This document shows, in pieces, positions 62,520 to 64,000 of a stretch of DNA of 64,000 nt. Source of the stretch: Flavobacterium ovatum (lineage in GTDB: Bacteria; Bacteroidota; Bacteroidia; Flavobacteriales; Flavobacteriaceae); assembly GCF_040703125.1 (NCBI RefSeq), contig NZ_CP160035.1:1798001-1862000 (forward strand), given 5' to 3'. Position 1 is the first letter of the stretch, and the number at the start of each line of letters is the position of its first letter. Under the pieces are notes generated by a model, which worked only from the letters and a program-made list of their open reading frames with translations, was not told where the DNA came from and ran no database searches. The translations under genes and the position numbers were made by a program.

Positions 62520-62828
62520 ATGAAAATTGCCTTAATCATAACAAAGCCAATAGAAAAGTTAACCAAAAACTTTTTGGTCGATTTTATTAAAAATAATAAA
62601 AAGGATCATTTATGTATAGTAAGAGATTTAAAATGCTTTAATGAACTGTATGACTATCTTGATAAAAGTGCAAAGTCATCGGATATAAATATTAGTGTTG
62701 TTAATATAATGTATAAAAAAGCATCACCTATAAATGCCGCAAAACGCTACTTACAGTCCAGAAATGATATAGAAGATATTCGAATTATCAATAAAAATAA
62801 TATGGCAATAATAGAGAATCTATTGTAA
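62520..62828 (+). CDS. Small protein of unknown function
   Basis: A 102-residue basic protein starting MKIALIITKPIEKLTKNFLV, without signal peptide or membrane helix. It reads as an alpha/beta protein (LIITKP, DHLCIVRD, INISVVNIMYKK, EDIRIINKNNMAII). It follows the SusC-like gene by 64 bp in the same direction. Not recognised. Confidence 0.6.
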   Translation: MKIALIITKPIEKLTKNFLVDFIKNNKKDHLCIVRDLKCFNELYDYLDKSAKSSDINISVVNIMYKKASPINAAKRYLQSRNDIEDIRIINKNNMAIIENLL

Positions 62829-62959
62829 GTATATTTGAATTGTATGCCGAAATTTATTTTTTACAAGGTCCTAATATCAATATACTCGGTACATTGGTTC
62901 ATCTATAAAGGAATAATAAAAACTGATTATTCTAATTTAGTTTTCCAATAATAAAAACT

Positions 62960-62967
62960 TACTTTTG
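62960..62967 (+). promoter_or_regulatory. TAnnTTTG promoter box of trxB
   Basis: TACTTTTG, 30 bp before the trxB start codon. Confidence 0.55.
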
Positions 62968-62997
62968 TGCTGTTTTTAAAATTAAATACCAATTATT

Positions 62998-63945
62998 ATG
63001 TCTGATACAATCGAAAAAATAAAATGTCTTATTATAGGTTCTGGACCTGCGGGCTATACCGCAGCAATTTATGCGGCTAGAGCCAACATGAATCCAATAT
63101 TATATCAAGGAATGCAACCTGGTGGTCAATTGACAACTACAAATGAAGTTGAGAATTTTCCAGGATATGTTGATGGAGTTACGGGACCAGAAATGATGGT
63201 TCAGTTGCAGAAACAAGCTGAACGTTTTGGGTCAGATATCCGTGACGGATGGGCGACTAAAGTAGATTTCTCAGGTGATATTCACAAAGTATGGATTAAC
63301 GATACGATCGAATTACACTGTGAAACGGTAATTATTTCTACTGGTGCAACAGCCAAATATTTAGGGTTGCCATCAGAACAACATTACTTGAAAATGGGTG
63401 GTGGTGTTTCTGCTTGTGCAGTTTGTGACGGATTCTTTTATAGAAATCAAGAAGTGGTAATCGTAGGAGCAGGAGATTCAGCTTGTGAGGAAGCTCATTA
63501 TTTGTCTAAACTTTGTAAAAAAGTAACTATGTTAGTAAGAAGTGACCAATTTAGAGCTTCAAAAATAATGGAAGAACGTGTTCGTAAAACAGAGAACATT
63601 ACTATTTTAATGAATCACGATACAGTTGAAGTTTTAGGTGACGAGCAAGTAGTTACTGGTGTTAAAGCTAAAAACAAAACTACAGGTGAAGTTTTTGATA
63701 TTGAAGCAACTGGTTTCTTTGTTGCTATTGGTCACAAACCAAATACAGATATCTTCAAAGATTTTATTACACTTGATGAAACAGGATACATTGTAAATAC
63801 TCCGGGTTCTTCAAAAACGAATGTTCCAGGTGTTTTTGTATCTGGTGATGCTGCAGATCATGTGTACCGTCAAGCAATTACTGCGGCTGGTACTGGTTGT
63901 ATGGCTGCGTTAGATGCTGAAAGATATTTAGCGGCAAAAGATTAA
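62998..63945 (+). CDS. trxB: Thioredoxin-disulfide reductase
   Basis: A flavoenzyme that reduces thioredoxin with NADPH. The 315 residues show the FAD site IGSGPAGYTAAIYAARA (~13-29), GGQLTTTNEVENFPG, the redox-active CAVC in SACAVCDGFFY (~138-141), the NADPH site VGAGDSACEEA and the C-terminal VFVSGDAADHVYRQAITAAG. Monocistronic, with promoter box and terminator. Confidence 0.97.
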   Translation: MSDTIEKIKCLIIGSGPAGYTAAIYAARANMNPILYQGMQPGGQLTTTNEVENFPGYVDGVTGPEMMVQLQKQAERFGSDIRDGWATKVDFSGDIHKVWINDTIELHCETVIISTGATAKYLGLPSEQHYLKMGGGVSACAVCDGFFYRNQEVVIVGAGDSACEEAHYLSKLCKKVTMLVRSDQFRASKIMEERVRKTENITILMNHDTVEVLGDEQVVTGVKAKNKTTGEVFDIEATGFFVAIGHKPNTDIFKDFITLDETGYIVNTPGSSKTNVPGVFVSGDAADHVYRQAITAAGTGCMAALDAERYLAAKD

Positions 63946-63965
63946 TTCAATTTTAATACAAACAA

Positions 63966-64000
63966 AAAGAGTCCCAATTCATTGTGAATTGGGACTCTTT
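63966..64000 (+). terminator. Terminator of trxB (cut by the window end)
   Basis: A 16-bp perfect stem AAAGAGTCCCAATTCA and complement with the loop TTG; the T-run begins at the window edge. Confidence 0.9.

Overview
The window is chromosomal DNA of a member of the Bacteroidota, almost certainly Flavobacterium or a close relative. Three things support this. The DNA is AT-rich. Intergenic regions repeatedly carry the Bacteroidota housekeeping promoter box TAnnTTTG. The gene families are typical of the group: DUF4293 beside rho, two T9SS C-terminal sorting domains, a Rho with a long charged N-terminal insert, paired rhomboids behind mutL, a lysyl-tRNA-like absence of Shine-Dalgarno dependence is not needed to make the case, and LpxK shows an outer membrane with lipid A.

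The first ~48 kb is mostly core genome. 0-3 kb: zinc-ribbon coiled-coil protein, Nif3-like protein, a toxin-antitoxin pair with a frameshifted toxin, lpxK. 3-10 kb: outer membrane protein, MATE exporter, prohibitin-like protein, lpdA, MsbA-like ABC exporter. 10-20 kb: truA, a phosphoesterase, a NarL-type two-component pair, DUF4293, rho, an RsmB-like methyltransferase, kup. 20-33 kb: a Ser/Arg-repeat secreted protein, an ECF sigma/anti-sigma operon, an M49 peptidase, gapA, lipA, a TonB protein, a second ECF sigma factor with a GT2 enzyme, murB. 33-48 kb: a GT4 enzyme, DUF2461, a rhodanese lipoprotein, recF, a TPR membrane protein, ribH, mutL, two rhomboids, a phosphatase-family protein, WbqC, lepB, dapB, DUF5683, parB and parA.

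From ~48.4 to 62.8 kb the window is accessory in character. It holds two PAS/LuxR-type regulators, a tRNA-Pro(UGG), a GH99-like lipoprotein, a BspA-type leucine-rich-repeat protein and a propeller-like protein (both with T9SS tails), decayed gene fragments, a secreted coiled-coil/LRR gene pair, a 7TM-DISM sensor fused to a LytTR DNA-binding domain, an AraC regulator interrupted by one in-frame TGA, and a short gene whose 5' end looks like the start of a SusC-type receptor. trxB closes the window on core genome.

The observations I consider most worth checking are in this accessory stretch. A 43-bp near-perfect direct repeat carries the 3' end of a LuxR regulator gene plus a 17-bp palindrome; its two copies flank a 3.5-kb block with the LRR cassette, and each copy lies upstream of a secreted-protein gene. 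Next to it, an AraC pseudogene and a truncated, chimeric SusC start look like the remains of a polysaccharide-utilisation locus. Elsewhere, a YoeB-like toxin is shifted by one base in a nine-A run, and two diverged copies of an intergenic hairpin element occur 20 kb apart. I found no complete insertion sequence, prophage, CRISPR array or rRNA.
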